Part shown: positions 15,890 to 22,947 of the stretch, in pieces
Layout: every line of letters starts with the position of its first letter
Position numbering within the stretch: the stretch's first letter is position 1
From: Aestuariivita sp964402685
GTDB lineage: Bacteria > Pseudomonadota > Alphaproteobacteria > Rhodobacterales > Rhodobacteraceae
NCBI GenBank assembly: GCA_964402685.1
Contig: CAYODE010000040.1
Location: 1-22,947 of the forward strand
Direction of reading: 5' to 3'
Length of the DNA: 22,947 bases
Program-made: the position numbers and the translations under genes
Notes under the pieces: generated by a model
Database searches by the model: none
What the model was told of the DNA's origin: nothing
What the model saw: the letters and a program-made list of their open reading frames with translations, nothing else

Positions 15890-17272
15890 TCAAAGAGTGT
15901 CCGTAAGCAAAGACAGGATCGCGTCGTAGTGCAGCACAGCTGCGCCCGCACTCACCAGGAAAGCGCAAGCAAACACCGCGGCGTCATGCATGGCGTCCCA
16001 GCATTTGTGTTTGCGCGCAAGGACTACGGAGCCGAAATGCGTCAGCAGCAAAGCCAGGGCTTGCCCGACGATTGCGCCACCAACACCGTAAGCTTCGGCA
16101 CCAGCCCAAAGAAGCGCTGTCTGCGCCACAGCCCGCGCAGACATGACCCAGAAAAATCCACGTGAGTCACCGTACGCGAGAGCTGCCTGGTCGTAGACTG
16201 AACTTGCCAACCCCATCATCTGGGCGCATGCGATTAGAACGACGATGACACCGGCACTCGCGTATCGCGGGTCGTAAAGGAAATCGATAATCAACGTGCC
16301 GCCAAACGCGAACACGCAAAACAGGCCCAATCCTGCGAAAGAGAGCAAGAAACGCACACGCCGCACAACACGTGCGTTATCTTCATTTTCGGACGGGTTT
16401 GACTGACGATAGAGCGGGATCAGAACTTTTGATTGAACAGCTGCGTTCAAATGTGCCGGAAAACTACCCATGAAATAGCCGATGCTATAGATGCCCAGAG
16501 CAGCAATCGGCAGGTATGCGCCAAGGATTGCCTTGTCGCCCTGATTGACAAAAAAACCAGAGATTGAGCTTGGGACAATCCACTTTCCAAACCCCATGAT
16601 TTCGCGGGCGTCGCGACGATTCATGCGGAGCCGATCGATATGTCCTTCGAGGAAAAAGTGCAGGATGGCGAGCCTTATGAAGGCGCCGATGATATTGCCC
16701 AACACCAGCGCCCAAATCGATCGAAGCTGCCAAGCAAGCAGCACGATGACTGCGATTGTCAACGCCTGCACAACCAGATCAAGCATCGTGACGCGAAAGG
16801 ACCGCAAATGCCTGTGATGGCTCTCAAACCGGGTTGGGGTAAAACCGCTGATCAAAAGCGTCAAACCCATCACCGGCAGCAATTGTGCGAGAAGAGGTTC
16901 TTCATAGAACCAAGCAACCGGGTAGGCGATTCCAATCGACACCACACATAAAGTGACCCCTCGAAAAACCTGGATCGACCAAACAGTGTTAAGAAATTCC
17001 GGATCATCCCCACGTTCGTGTCGCAGGATCGATTGGCTGATACCAGCATCTGAAAGCATGGCGAGCCCGGTCAAAACCACCATGACCAGCGCCATCAATC
17101 CGAATGCCTCAGGGAAGAGCAGTCGTGTCAGAACGAGGTTGGACGCAAGTCGCAAAGCTTGCGACGTCGCAAAACCGATGGCTAGGCTGCCCGAACTTCG
17201 GACCACACGTGCCGTCATGCCATTTCCGACAGCTAAACGTCTGATATAGCCGCGAAATGGGTGAGGTTTCAT
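15890..17272 (-). CDS. oligosaccharide flippase family protein (Wzx-like, MOP superfamily)
   Basis: Inner-membrane protein of 460 residues with a dozen or so hydrophobic stretches over its whole length. The start resembles Wzx/MviN-type flippases: SSGSLAIGFATSQALRLASN, then LTRLLFPEAFGLMALV, the typical opening of the polysaccharide-export branch. A central FGKWIVPSSISGFFVNQGDKAILG corresponds to the repeated half of these transporters. It would move undecaprenyl-linked oligosaccharides to the periplasmic face. It is the first gene of the minus-strand operon. An AAGGA lies 13 bases before the ATG, which is far; a second ATG at 17218 (MTARVV) is a possible alternative start. No polymerase (Wzy) or chain-length regulator lies within the window. 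Confidence 0.9.
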   Translation of the reverse strand: MKPHPFRGYIRRLAVGNGMTARVVRSSGSLAIGFATSQALRLASNLVLTRLLFPEAFGLMALVMVVLTGLAMLSDAGISQSILRHERGDDPEFLNTVWSIQVFRGVTLCVVSIGIAYPVAWFYEEPLLAQLLPVMGLTLLISGFTPTRFESHHRHLRSFRVTMLDLVVQALTIAVIVLLAWQLRSIWALVLGNIIGAFIRLAILHFFLEGHIDRLRMNRRDAREIMGFGKWIVPSSISGFFVNQGDKAILGAYLPIAALGIYSIGYFMGSFPAHLNAAVQSKVLIPLYRQSNPSENEDNARVVRRVRFLLSFAGLGLFCVFAFGGTLIIDFLYDPRYASAGVIVVLIACAQMMGLASSVYDQAALAYGDSRGFFWVMSARAVAQTALLWAGAEAYGVGGAIVGQALALLLTHFGSVVLARKHKCWDAMHDAAVFACAFLVSAGAAVLHYDAILSLLTDTL

Positions 17273-17803
17273 AGGGTTAGTCGCATCCTTAATCAGGTGA
17301 CAATCAAAAGAGTGTCTTGGAAAAACTCAAGAACGGAATTGACCCGGCACTATATCGGAGGAGTGCCCGTGACCCAAAGGATACTGCACCGTCACACTTT
17401 TGATGAGAGCAGTTGTCACGTTCAAACGTCCTTCTGAGCAACGGAAAGCAAAAAAAATCGATGACCGCTAACTGCCACCAGATTGGCTCGCGGCGGAAAC
17501 CTCTTTGACACTGGCCCGTCAATGGGTCTGGCGGTTAGTGGAACGGAGAGCTTATGACCATTTTCGTATCGACGGAAACTCGGTAGTCAGATTTCCGGCC
17601 TTAGGCATTGGTACGCTTTGGGGTGTTCCCTCAACAGCCTTCAGGAAGTGATCGCCACAACGCAATCCTCAGGGACCCACTTCGTACACAAGTTACCGAT
17701 TTCCACACGATCTTGGTGCACACTTTGCAACGACAGACAGGCACGTAAACTTCAATTGTCGCGTTTTGAATGTACTCCTAACCCAGAGAGACAGAAACAG
17801 GCG
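17273..17803. other. 531-bp stretch without a convincing gene
   Basis: This lies upstream of the flippase and downstream of the giant cysteine-hairpin gene. On the minus strand TTGAGT/TTGATT with a 17-bp spacer near 17319-17280 could be a weak flippase promoter, and a run of eight T at 17457-17450 is not preceded by a good hairpin. On the plus strand two very short frames have unusually good ribosome-binding sites: a 22-codon frame at 17369 and a 10-codon frame at 17554 (GGAGAGCTT then ATG, reading MTIFVSTETR before a stop). They could be small peptides or the remains of decayed genes. I see no repeat, tRNA or clear terminator. Confidence 0.5.
17369..17437 (+). CDS. possible 22-residue small ORF
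   Basis: A GTG start is preceded by GGAGGA at six-base spacing, an almost perfect ribosome-binding site, and the frame ends in TGA after 22 codons (VTQRILHRHTFDESSCHVQ at its start). A TTGACC lies upstream near 17339. No homology can be judged at this length. Confidence 0.15.
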   Translation: MTQRILHRHTFDESSCHVQTSF

Positions 17804-20800
17804 TTACTCCCGCCCGTAATGTCCCCCGCCAGGGATTATGGAATCGCCGCGCTCATGCCGGTCGGAGCCAAGGCCGATGCCAAACCCAATGCCGATTTTG
17901 ATCCTCGGCCGATTGGATTCCTGCTCGGGTTCAGGCTCCGGTTCGGCAGCGGGCGGGGTCTGCGCGGCGCGGGGTGTCGCCGTGCTGGTCGTGGTCGTGC
18001 GTCGTACGGGATTTGTAACCTGCATGTCGATGCACTGCTTGGCGACCGCTCCTTCCGCCACCGGCGGCTTGCCGAACATTGCCTCGTAAATGGCTGCCAT
18101 GTCGGAGGGATCAAACTCCCGTCCTATGGTTTCACCAAAGGCGGCAATCGCGGCGTATGTGCGTGGACCTGGTAAGCCGTCGGCGATGCCCGTATTGTAG
18201 CCACGCGCCGCAAGTCCAACTTGAACCATGCGAACCAATGCGCGTTCATCCACGGCAAAAGCAACCTCAACACAGTTTTCCGTGCCGGCGCGCACGAAAC
18301 CGGGCAGCCTGATCTGAACAGTCAACGCGGCGCTGGTGCCCGGGACGATATCTTTCGGGTACACGCAGATGGACCGACCACCTCCCGACCGGCTGCAATG
18401 CCAATCGCCGAAGCCCGCCCCATTGGCGCCGGTTGCAACAGACCCGGATTCATTGAGGAACAGCGGCCCGCTGAACACACCCTCGCCTGCGTTACTCGCC
18501 TTGATTTCAAACGTGCATTCCGTTCCAGCTCGACAGTTTTCTGGTTGAAGCTTGTCCAACAACATCTCCGGCGTCAGGCTCGTTTGCTGTGTCTCCGGCG
18601 TCGTGTTTTCAGGCAGATCTATCGCTGGCGGCGTCGCGGTCTCCACACATTGCTTTTCACAATCGGCAAGCGCCGGGCGTAGAATTGCGATTTGGCGCGT
18701 CCAATTGGCCAGCTGTTCAGTCAACTCGGTTACGTCGTCATCCAGCGTGAGTTGCCTGATTTCCAGCGTTTCAATCTCGGTCAGTAAGTCCACAGCTTTC
18801 TGCGATGCGGCTTCCATGTCGGCTGCTGGACCAGATGCATCACCGCCATCGTTCTGCGCCCGGTTTCGCGCAACGAGCGCTTCGGTAAAGGCATCCTGGG
18901 CAGCAGTTTTTTCTGCCTGTAAGCGCTCGATGTCTGCCCGGACCGCATCGAGCTCGCCTTGCGCCACAGTAAGTTGATCACCAATCGTAATGGACGAACC
19001 GATTGCATCATTCAGCGCGCTGACAATTTGTTCGCATGGCGGACAGTCTGTGCTGGCAAAGCGTGGGTCGGTGGTGGTCTGGGTGCCGTCCCCGGGCACG
19101 GCCACGCCTGTTCCCTCATCGGGCGGCGCGCATTGCTTCTCACACTCTGCAAGTTGGGCCTTCAGATTTGCCACTAGCGTCGTGAGGTCATCAACACGAG
19201 CCTGTGCCGCTTGTGCTTCCGTCTCGGCCATTTCGATGTCCGTAGGATCAATCTCCAATGCATCCTCGAGGGCAATGCGTTCGAGGTCCACGCCGTTCAG
19301 CTCTTCATTGATCTCGGCCCGTCGTGCCTCGCTCGGTCCGCTCAGGAGCTCGGTATTCAGTGAAGCCTCTTGTGCCAGCACTTCCGTCAGTCGGTCGGAG
19401 CGCGTTTTGGACGCCGCTTTGAGACTGGCGACTTTGTCTTGCGCTGTCCCGAGATCACGTTCCGCCCCGATCAGCGTGCCAACGGCATCATTCACCATGC
19501 TGGCAAGTACTTCGCAGGGCGGGCAATCAGTGCGCACGAAAGGCGAAGGATCTTCAGGCAAAGCCACCCCGGTTCCCTCATCCGGCGGGTCGCACTGCTT
19601 CTCGCATTCTGCGAGCTGAGCCTTCAAATTGGCCACCAGTGCTGTCAAATCATCGACGCGCATCTGCGCAGCTTGCACCTCAGCGTCCGCACCGGCGATA
19701 TCAGTGGGATCGATCTCCAACGCTTCTTCCAGATCAATACGCTCCAGATCCACGCCGTTCAGTTCTTCGTTGATCTCGCCGCGCCGTGCCTCGCTGGGTC
19801 CGCTCAGAAGCTCGGTATTCAGTGCGGCCTCCTGCGCCAGCACTTCCGTCAATCGGTCAGAGCGCGCCTTGGACGCCGCCTTGAGGCCCGCGACCTTTTC
19901 CTGCGCCGCCCCCAGATCACGTTCGGCCCCGATGAGCGTGCCGACCGCATCGTTTACCATGCTCGCCAGAACCTCGCAGGGTGCACAATCGGTGCGCACA
20001 AACGGCGAGGGATCTTCAGGAAGCGCTACACCGGTTCCCTCGTCAGCCGGCACGCATTGGTTTTCGCACTCAGCCAGCTGGACTTTCAAATCGGCGACAA
20101 GTTGGTCCGCCGCGTCAAAGGCTGCCTCAGCGTCTTCAATTGCCTGAAGGGCGTCAGCTGTTTCGGTTGCTTCGAGCTTTTGTGCATCTTCGAGCCGGTT
20201 CCGGTCGGCATCGACCTCATTCAATTCAGCGTCGATTTCGGCCTGTCGATCCGCATTCGCGCTGGTCAACCATTCCTCATTTAGCGAGGCCTCTCGCGCC
20301 TCTGCTTCCGAAAGGGCCTCAGCGCGCGACTTTTGCTGCGCATTCAGGTCGTTGAAGGCATCCTTTGCCGCCTGAAGCGCGCGTTCTGCGGCGATGGCCG
20401 AACCAACAGCATCGTTTACAAGACTGGCCAGAGTTTCGCATGGCGGACATTCTGTGGAAATGAAATCATCCTGTCCGTATGTCATCGCCGGTGGCTGCGC
20501 CGCTGGGGCACAATTTGCCTGACAATTGGCGAGAAGTTGGAGAACCGCCTCTATCGCACGGCCAAGACCCGCATGCCTTTGGATCGCGGCGTTCAAGGCG
20601 GCGCGTTCAGTTGCGATCACCTCATTGATCCCAGCGATCCTGCCTTCAGTCGCCACGCGGTCAGCGTCGACCCTGTCGAGTTTCGCTTTCGTTTCTGCGT
20701 CCGCGTCTAACGGGTTTGTACCGACGGGCGAAAGCTCGGCTTCCCGTTCCTCCAACCCTGTAAGGCGTGCCTGCGCGTCTTGCAGTGCTGCCTCATGCGC

Positions 20801-22624
20801 TTGGATCCGCGATGCGGTGGACTGGATTTGATGCGCGAGCTGATATCGGGTTAGCAGCAGGCGATTGGCGGAGTCGGCAAATCTCTGACATTCCGGACAA
20901 TCGGTGGTGATATAGCGATAAGGCTCGGGTTGTGGATAGGCAGTGTCGTACCCCCTGTCGCCAACAGAGATACCACCCGTGTTTTCGTCATCGGCTTTGC
21001 AGTTGAACTCACAGATCTCAAGCTCCGCGCGCACCGCGTCGATTTCGCCGCTGAGTTCCGCGTGCTTGGCCATATTCTCGGAGATACGCGCTTCGTACTC
21101 ACCAATGTTTTCTACAGCACGCTGGCGCATTTCGAACAAGCGGAACTGCTCGGCTTCAAGCTCAAACAGCCGGTCCAGCGCATAATCCACATTCGCGCCG
21201 CCCTCCTCACCGATGAGCAAAAGCTGCGTCATCTGACGTTCTTCCTGTGCGAGCTTGGCTTCCTCTGTCGTTGCGTGCTCCAAAACCTTGCGGCTGTGCT
21301 TGAGCATTTGGACATCAAACTGAATATCATGCGCGACTTCACGCCGGTCCAGCATGAGCTTTACCAACTGGTCGACCAAGTGCTGACACTCAGGGCAGGT
21401 TGCAACCATAGGTCCAAAATTTTCGGGTACCGGGTAAGCCGGATCATAAATACTGGATTGCTGATCCGGCTCTGTGCTTTCCGGGCAAGTCTGCTCGCAA
21501 TCACTCAGACGTTTTTGCGCTGCGTCCAGCAGTTGTGTGTAGAGTGCGTATTTCGCAAGAGCTTCAAGAAGCCCTCGATTTTGATTGGCAATAACCTCGG
21601 CCAGCCCCTTTTGATCCCGTTCGTTGGCCGCTCGTCGTTCGGAAATGTCGCGCAATGCCGCTTCGGCTTCGGATTGGTCCACGCTGTCATACTTCTGATC
21701 CAGAAAATGCGCGTTTTCAGGCGGAGCTTCGGGCGAGAAGTACCGAAGCAAATGACGATAAAGCTCTCTTTCCTGCACCTCAAGCGCACGCGCTTCTTGG
21801 CCAAGACGTTCCAGCGTTTTGAGATTTTGCGTCATCGACTCGTAGGCTGACTGTGCGTCAGAAGCAAAGCTTCGGCGCGCGGACCTGATCTGATTAACCT
21901 GTTCGGCCAGCGGCTGACATTTGGCGCACTTCGCAACGATGCCCAAAAAATTCTCTGGTGTCGGGATGGCCTCTGGCGGAATCCCACCCACAAAAACCTG
22001 TGGCAAGGAGACAATAGGCTCGTCCAGATCAAGCTCTTCCGGCTCACACGTGAACTCGCACCTGTACATTGCCGACTGAGCGCGCAGAGCCGCGCGCATC
22101 TGTTCGACAGTGGCCCGGCGCAGGACTTCAACGGCCCTCAATTTCGCTTCTAGATCCGCGCGGGCCTGTGCCAAAAGGCCTTGAGCAGCTTCAAGCTCTT
22201 TGAACGCGTCTTCTTCAGCCCACTGGGCCTCGTTTACCGCACTCCCATTATAACTCTCACCTTCCGGACGGTAGATCAGCAGCCTGTCGATCTGTGCAAC
22301 TGCATCCTGATGCGCCTTCTCTAATCGGGCGGCCTCCTCGCGCGCCTTCAGAAATGCGTCGGTACTTTCGCGCACCGCATCGATGCCCTCTTCATAGACG
22401 GCTCGCGCGGCAGCGTACTGATCGACAGCGGAATGAAACGCACTCTGTTCGGCAAGACACTTTTGGCAGTTCGTCTCTGTCTTTTCGATGTCGTAGAGCG
22501 ATTTGTCCAAAACCGGACCGGATAATCCGCTATCCGAATTCTGCGCTTGGGACCCGATTGGCGCAACAAGGAAAGCCAGCGCCATAAGCGCTTGCATCAA
22601 TAATATGCGCATCCTTCCCTGCAT
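17804..22624 (-). CDS. secreted multi-module cysteine-bracketed coiled-coil protein with DUF11-like and peptidoglycan-binding domains
   Basis: A 1606-residue protein I do not recognise as a named family. After a signal peptide (MRILLMQALMALAFLVAPIG, cut near SQA-Q) come eight modules, each CX2C then 120-140 helix-favouring residues then CX3C. First Cys of each pair: 53/189, 233/376, 410/538, 576/701, 726/853, 880/1007, 1034/1161, 1194/1322. Each module has one Gly/Pro/Ser break near its middle. Then follow a DUF11-like beta domain (1350-1457; Cys 1364, 1370, 1410, 1420, 1451), a PG_binding_1-like domain (about 1460-1501; ALVRMVQVGLAARGYNTG, DGLPGPRTYAAIAAF), Cys1531, a Thr/Pro/Glu-rich stretch and a Gly-rich end. 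It is probably periplasmic and attached to peptidoglycan. The start at 22624 has GGAGA upstream; ATGs at 22651 and 22612 are alternatives. A TATGAT at 22652-22647 could be its -10 box. It stands alone downstream of tRNA-Thr. Confidence 0.85.
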   Translation of the reverse strand: MQGRMRILLMQALMALAFLVAPIGSQAQNSDSGLSGPVLDKSLYDIEKTETNCQKCLAEQSAFHSAVDQYAAARAVYEEGIDAVRESTDAFLKAREEAARLEKAHQDAVAQIDRLLIYRPEGESYNGSAVNEAQWAEEDAFKELEAAQGLLAQARADLEAKLRAVEVLRRATVEQMRAALRAQSAMYRCEFTCEPEELDLDEPIVSLPQVFVGGIPPEAIPTPENFLGIVAKCAKCQPLAEQVNQIRSARRSFASDAQSAYESMTQNLKTLERLGQEARALEVQERELYRHLLRYFSPEAPPENAHFLDQKYDSVDQSEAEAALRDISERRAANERDQKGLAEVIANQNRGLLEALAKYALYTQLLDAAQKRLSDCEQTCPESTEPDQQSSIYDPAYPVPENFGPMVATCPECQHLVDQLVKLMLDRREVAHDIQFDVQMLKHSRKVLEHATTEEAKLAQEERQMTQLLLIGEEGGANVDYALDRLFELEAEQFRLFEMRQRAVENIGEYEARISENMAKHAELSGEIDAVRAELEICEFNCKADDENTGGISVGDRGYDTAYPQPEPYRYITTDCPECQRFADSANRLLLTRYQLAHQIQSTASRIQAHEAALQDAQARLTGLEEREAELSPVGTNPLDADAETKAKLDRVDADRVATEGRIAGINEVIATERAALNAAIQRHAGLGRAIEAVLQLLANCQANCAPAAQPPAMTYGQDDFISTECPPCETLASLVNDAVGSAIAAERALQAAKDAFNDLNAQQKSRAEALSEAEAREASLNEEWLTSANADRQAEIDAELNEVDADRNRLEDAQKLEATETADALQAIEDAEAAFDAADQLVADLKVQLAECENQCVPADEGTGVALPEDPSPFVRTDCAPCEVLASMVNDAVGTLIGAERDLGAAQEKVAGLKAASKARSDRLTEVLAQEAALNTELLSGPSEARRGEINEELNGVDLERIDLEEALEIDPTDIAGADAEVQAAQMRVDDLTALVANLKAQLAECEKQCDPPDEGTGVALPEDPSPFVRTDCPPCEVLASMVNDAVGTLIGAERDLGTAQDKVASLKAASKTRSDRLTEVLAQEASLNTELLSGPSEARRAEINEELNGVDLERIALEDALEIDPTDIEMAETEAQAAQARVDDLTTLVANLKAQLAECEKQCAPPDEGTGVAVPGDGTQTTTDPRFASTDCPPCEQIVSALNDAIGSSITIGDQLTVAQGELDAVRADIERLQAEKTAAQDAFTEALVARNRAQNDGGDASGPAADMEAASQKAVDLLTEIETLEIRQLTLDDDVTELTEQLANWTRQIAILRPALADCEKQCVETATPPAIDLPENTTPETQQTSLTPEMLLDKLQPENCRAGTECTFEIKASNAGEGVFSGPLFLNESGSVATGANGAGFGDWHCSRSGGGRSICVYPKDIVPGTSAALTVQIRLPGFVRAGTENCVEVAFAVDERALVRMVQVGLAARGYNTGIADGLPGPRTYAAIAAFGETIGREFDPSDMAAIYEAMFGKPPVAEGAVAKQCIDMQVTNPVRRTTTTSTATPRAAQTPPAAEPEPEPEQESNRPRIKIGIGFGIGLGSDRHERGDSIIPGGGHYGRE
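18122..18247 (-). other. peptidoglycan-binding-like domain (PG_binding_1 pattern) within the giant protein
   Basis: Residues 1460-1501 read ALVRMVQVGLAARGYNTG then IADGLPGPRTYAAIAAFGE. They fit the xVQxxLxxxGYxxGxxDGxxGPxTxxAIxxF pattern of the small three-helix PG_binding_1 domain. In other proteins this domain brings enzymes or structural proteins to the cell wall. Confidence 0.75.
18254..18577 (-). other. DUF11-like beta-sandwich domain within the giant protein
   Basis: Residues 1350-1457 show the pattern C-x-x-G-x-x-C-x-F-x-I-x-x-x-N-x-G (ENCRAGTECTFEIKASNAGEG), then SGPLFLNES, WHCSRSGGGRSICVYP and PGTSAALTVQIRLP, then NCVEV. This is the strand and cysteine order of DUF11-type bacterial Ig-like repeats. 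It follows the coiled-coil modules directly. Confidence 0.6.
19118..20503 (-). repeat. three tandem 462-bp coding repeats (modules 5-7)
   Basis: Units 20503-20042, 20041-19580 and 19579-19118 each encode 154 residues. They run from linker through CX2C, hairpin and CX3C in the same frame. The second and third are near-identical: by eye I count 17 amino-acid differences over 154. They share the linker EGTGVALPEDPSPFVRTDC and the turn LSGPSEA. The first unit is more diverged but has the same Cys spacing of 127. This is recent duplication within the gene. Confidence 0.85.
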
Positions 22625-22855
22625 CCCGTCTCCGGACCCCGGAACAATCATACAATGCGTTGCCGCAAAAGAAGCACAACAGGTTTGCTGGCCAAATTTC
22701 GGAACGCTAACAGAGTGACCGTAGCACTAGTCTCGTGATTCCATCAAATTTGGTCCGTCGAACGGTGTAACACAGGTCTCTACGGCGAGGATTGCCCCAT
22801 GTCGCAGGATACTGTTGTCGGCGTACTGACATTTTACTTTTGGCTTTAGGAATAC

Positions 22856-22931
22856 TGGTGCCGCTGAAGGGACTCGAACCCCCGACCCCATCATTACGAA
22901 TGACGTGCTCTACCAGCTGAGCTACAGCGGC
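22856..22931 (-). tRNA. tRNA-Thr (anticodon CGT)
   Basis: On the minus strand the 76 bases fold into a standard cloverleaf. The acceptor stem is GCCGCTG with CAGCGGC, followed by discriminator A and an encoded CCA. The D arm is GCTC-AGCTGGTA-GAGC. The anticodon stem is CGTCA/TGATG around TTCGTAA, with anticodon CGT reading ACG. The T arm holds TTCGAGT and has two G-U pairs. It is followed about 230 bp downstream by the giant cysteine-hairpin gene. Confidence 0.95.
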
Positions 22932-22947
22932 ACAGGATCTGAAGATC

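Noticed and set aside
17618..18175. 185-residue plus-strand frame across the end of the giant gene
   Set aside because: Its second half mirrors the Pro/Gly-rich tail of the giant protein. The first part has no ribosome-binding site and no family resemblance.
19118..20503. CRISPR array or non-coding satellite repeat
   Set aside because: The 462-bp units are in frame, encode near-identical protein modules and have no spacers.
20930..21850. 306-residue plus-strand frame, and a similar 304-residue one at 19370-20284
   Set aside because: Both are mirror frames of the giant coiled-coil gene. Their repeats simply reflect the repeats on the other strand.
17804..22624. Multihaem cytochrome
   Set aside because: The CX2C motifs are followed by Leu, Gln or Glu and never by His, so no CXXCH haem site exists.
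17804..22624. Phage tail tape-measure or tail fibre protein
   Set aside because: It is long and coiled-coil, but it has a signal peptide, paired cysteines and a peptidoglycan-binding-like end, and there are no phage genes around.
22856..22931. tRNA-Thr as the attachment site of an integrated island
   Set aside because: No integrase and no second copy of the tRNA 3' end was found in the window.

Overview
The window reads as chromosomal DNA of an alphaproteobacterium, most likely Rhodobacterales (Roseobacter-like). The grounds are moderately high GC, dense genes, a DUF2793 protein, an AarF/UbiB-type kinase, and the family resemblance of the polysaccharide genes. This is inferred from protein style; no 16S or marker gene is present. 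There is no sign of phage, transposase, CRISPR or plasmid functions.

Layout. (1) 1-4448, minus: an RND efflux pair (periplasmic adaptor then inner-membrane permease) with no outer-membrane factor. It is divergent from a TetR/AcrR regulator (4496-5119, plus) across a short promoter region holding strong GTTAG/CTAAC palindromes. (2) 5151-6467, plus: an ABC1/AarF/UbiB-family atypical kinase. (3) 6544-7335, minus: a DUF2793 protein. (4) 7642-10959, plus: a complete dTDP-L-rhamnose operon in the order rfbC-rfbB-rfbD-rfbA with overlapping genes, followed by a UDP-glucose dehydrogenase (11039-12364) with its own promoter candidate. (5) 17272-12391, minus, read right to left: an apparent polysaccharide operon of Wzx-type flippase, a small unidentified ORF, a family 2 glycosyltransferase, and a two-enzyme fusion (Gfo/Idh/MocA oxidoreductase plus NAD-dependent epimerase). 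(6) 17273-17803: about 530 bp without a convincing gene. (7) 17804-22624, minus: a 1606-residue secreted protein of unusual design. (8) 22856-22931, minus: tRNA-Thr(CGT).

The central genes fit together as surface polysaccharide synthesis. RfbABCD would supply dTDP-rhamnose and Ugd UDP-glucuronate. The fusion enzyme could make or modify another sugar nucleotide, the GT2 would add a sugar, and the flippase would move a lipid-linked oligosaccharide across the inner membrane.

The most interesting object is the 1606-residue protein. Behind a signal peptide it has eight consecutive modules. Each begins with CX2C, runs through about 125-143 residues of helix-favouring sequence with a Gly/Pro/Ser break at its midpoint, and ends with CX3C. 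Every cysteine in that part of the protein belongs to one of these pairs. The simplest reading is eight disulfide-stapled antiparallel coiled-coil hairpins on a string. They are followed by a cysteine-containing DUF11-like beta domain, a PG_binding_1-like peptidoglycan-binding domain and a Pro/Glu-rich tail. I do not recognise it as a named family. Modules 5-7 are tandem 462-bp DNA repeats, so the array has grown by duplication.
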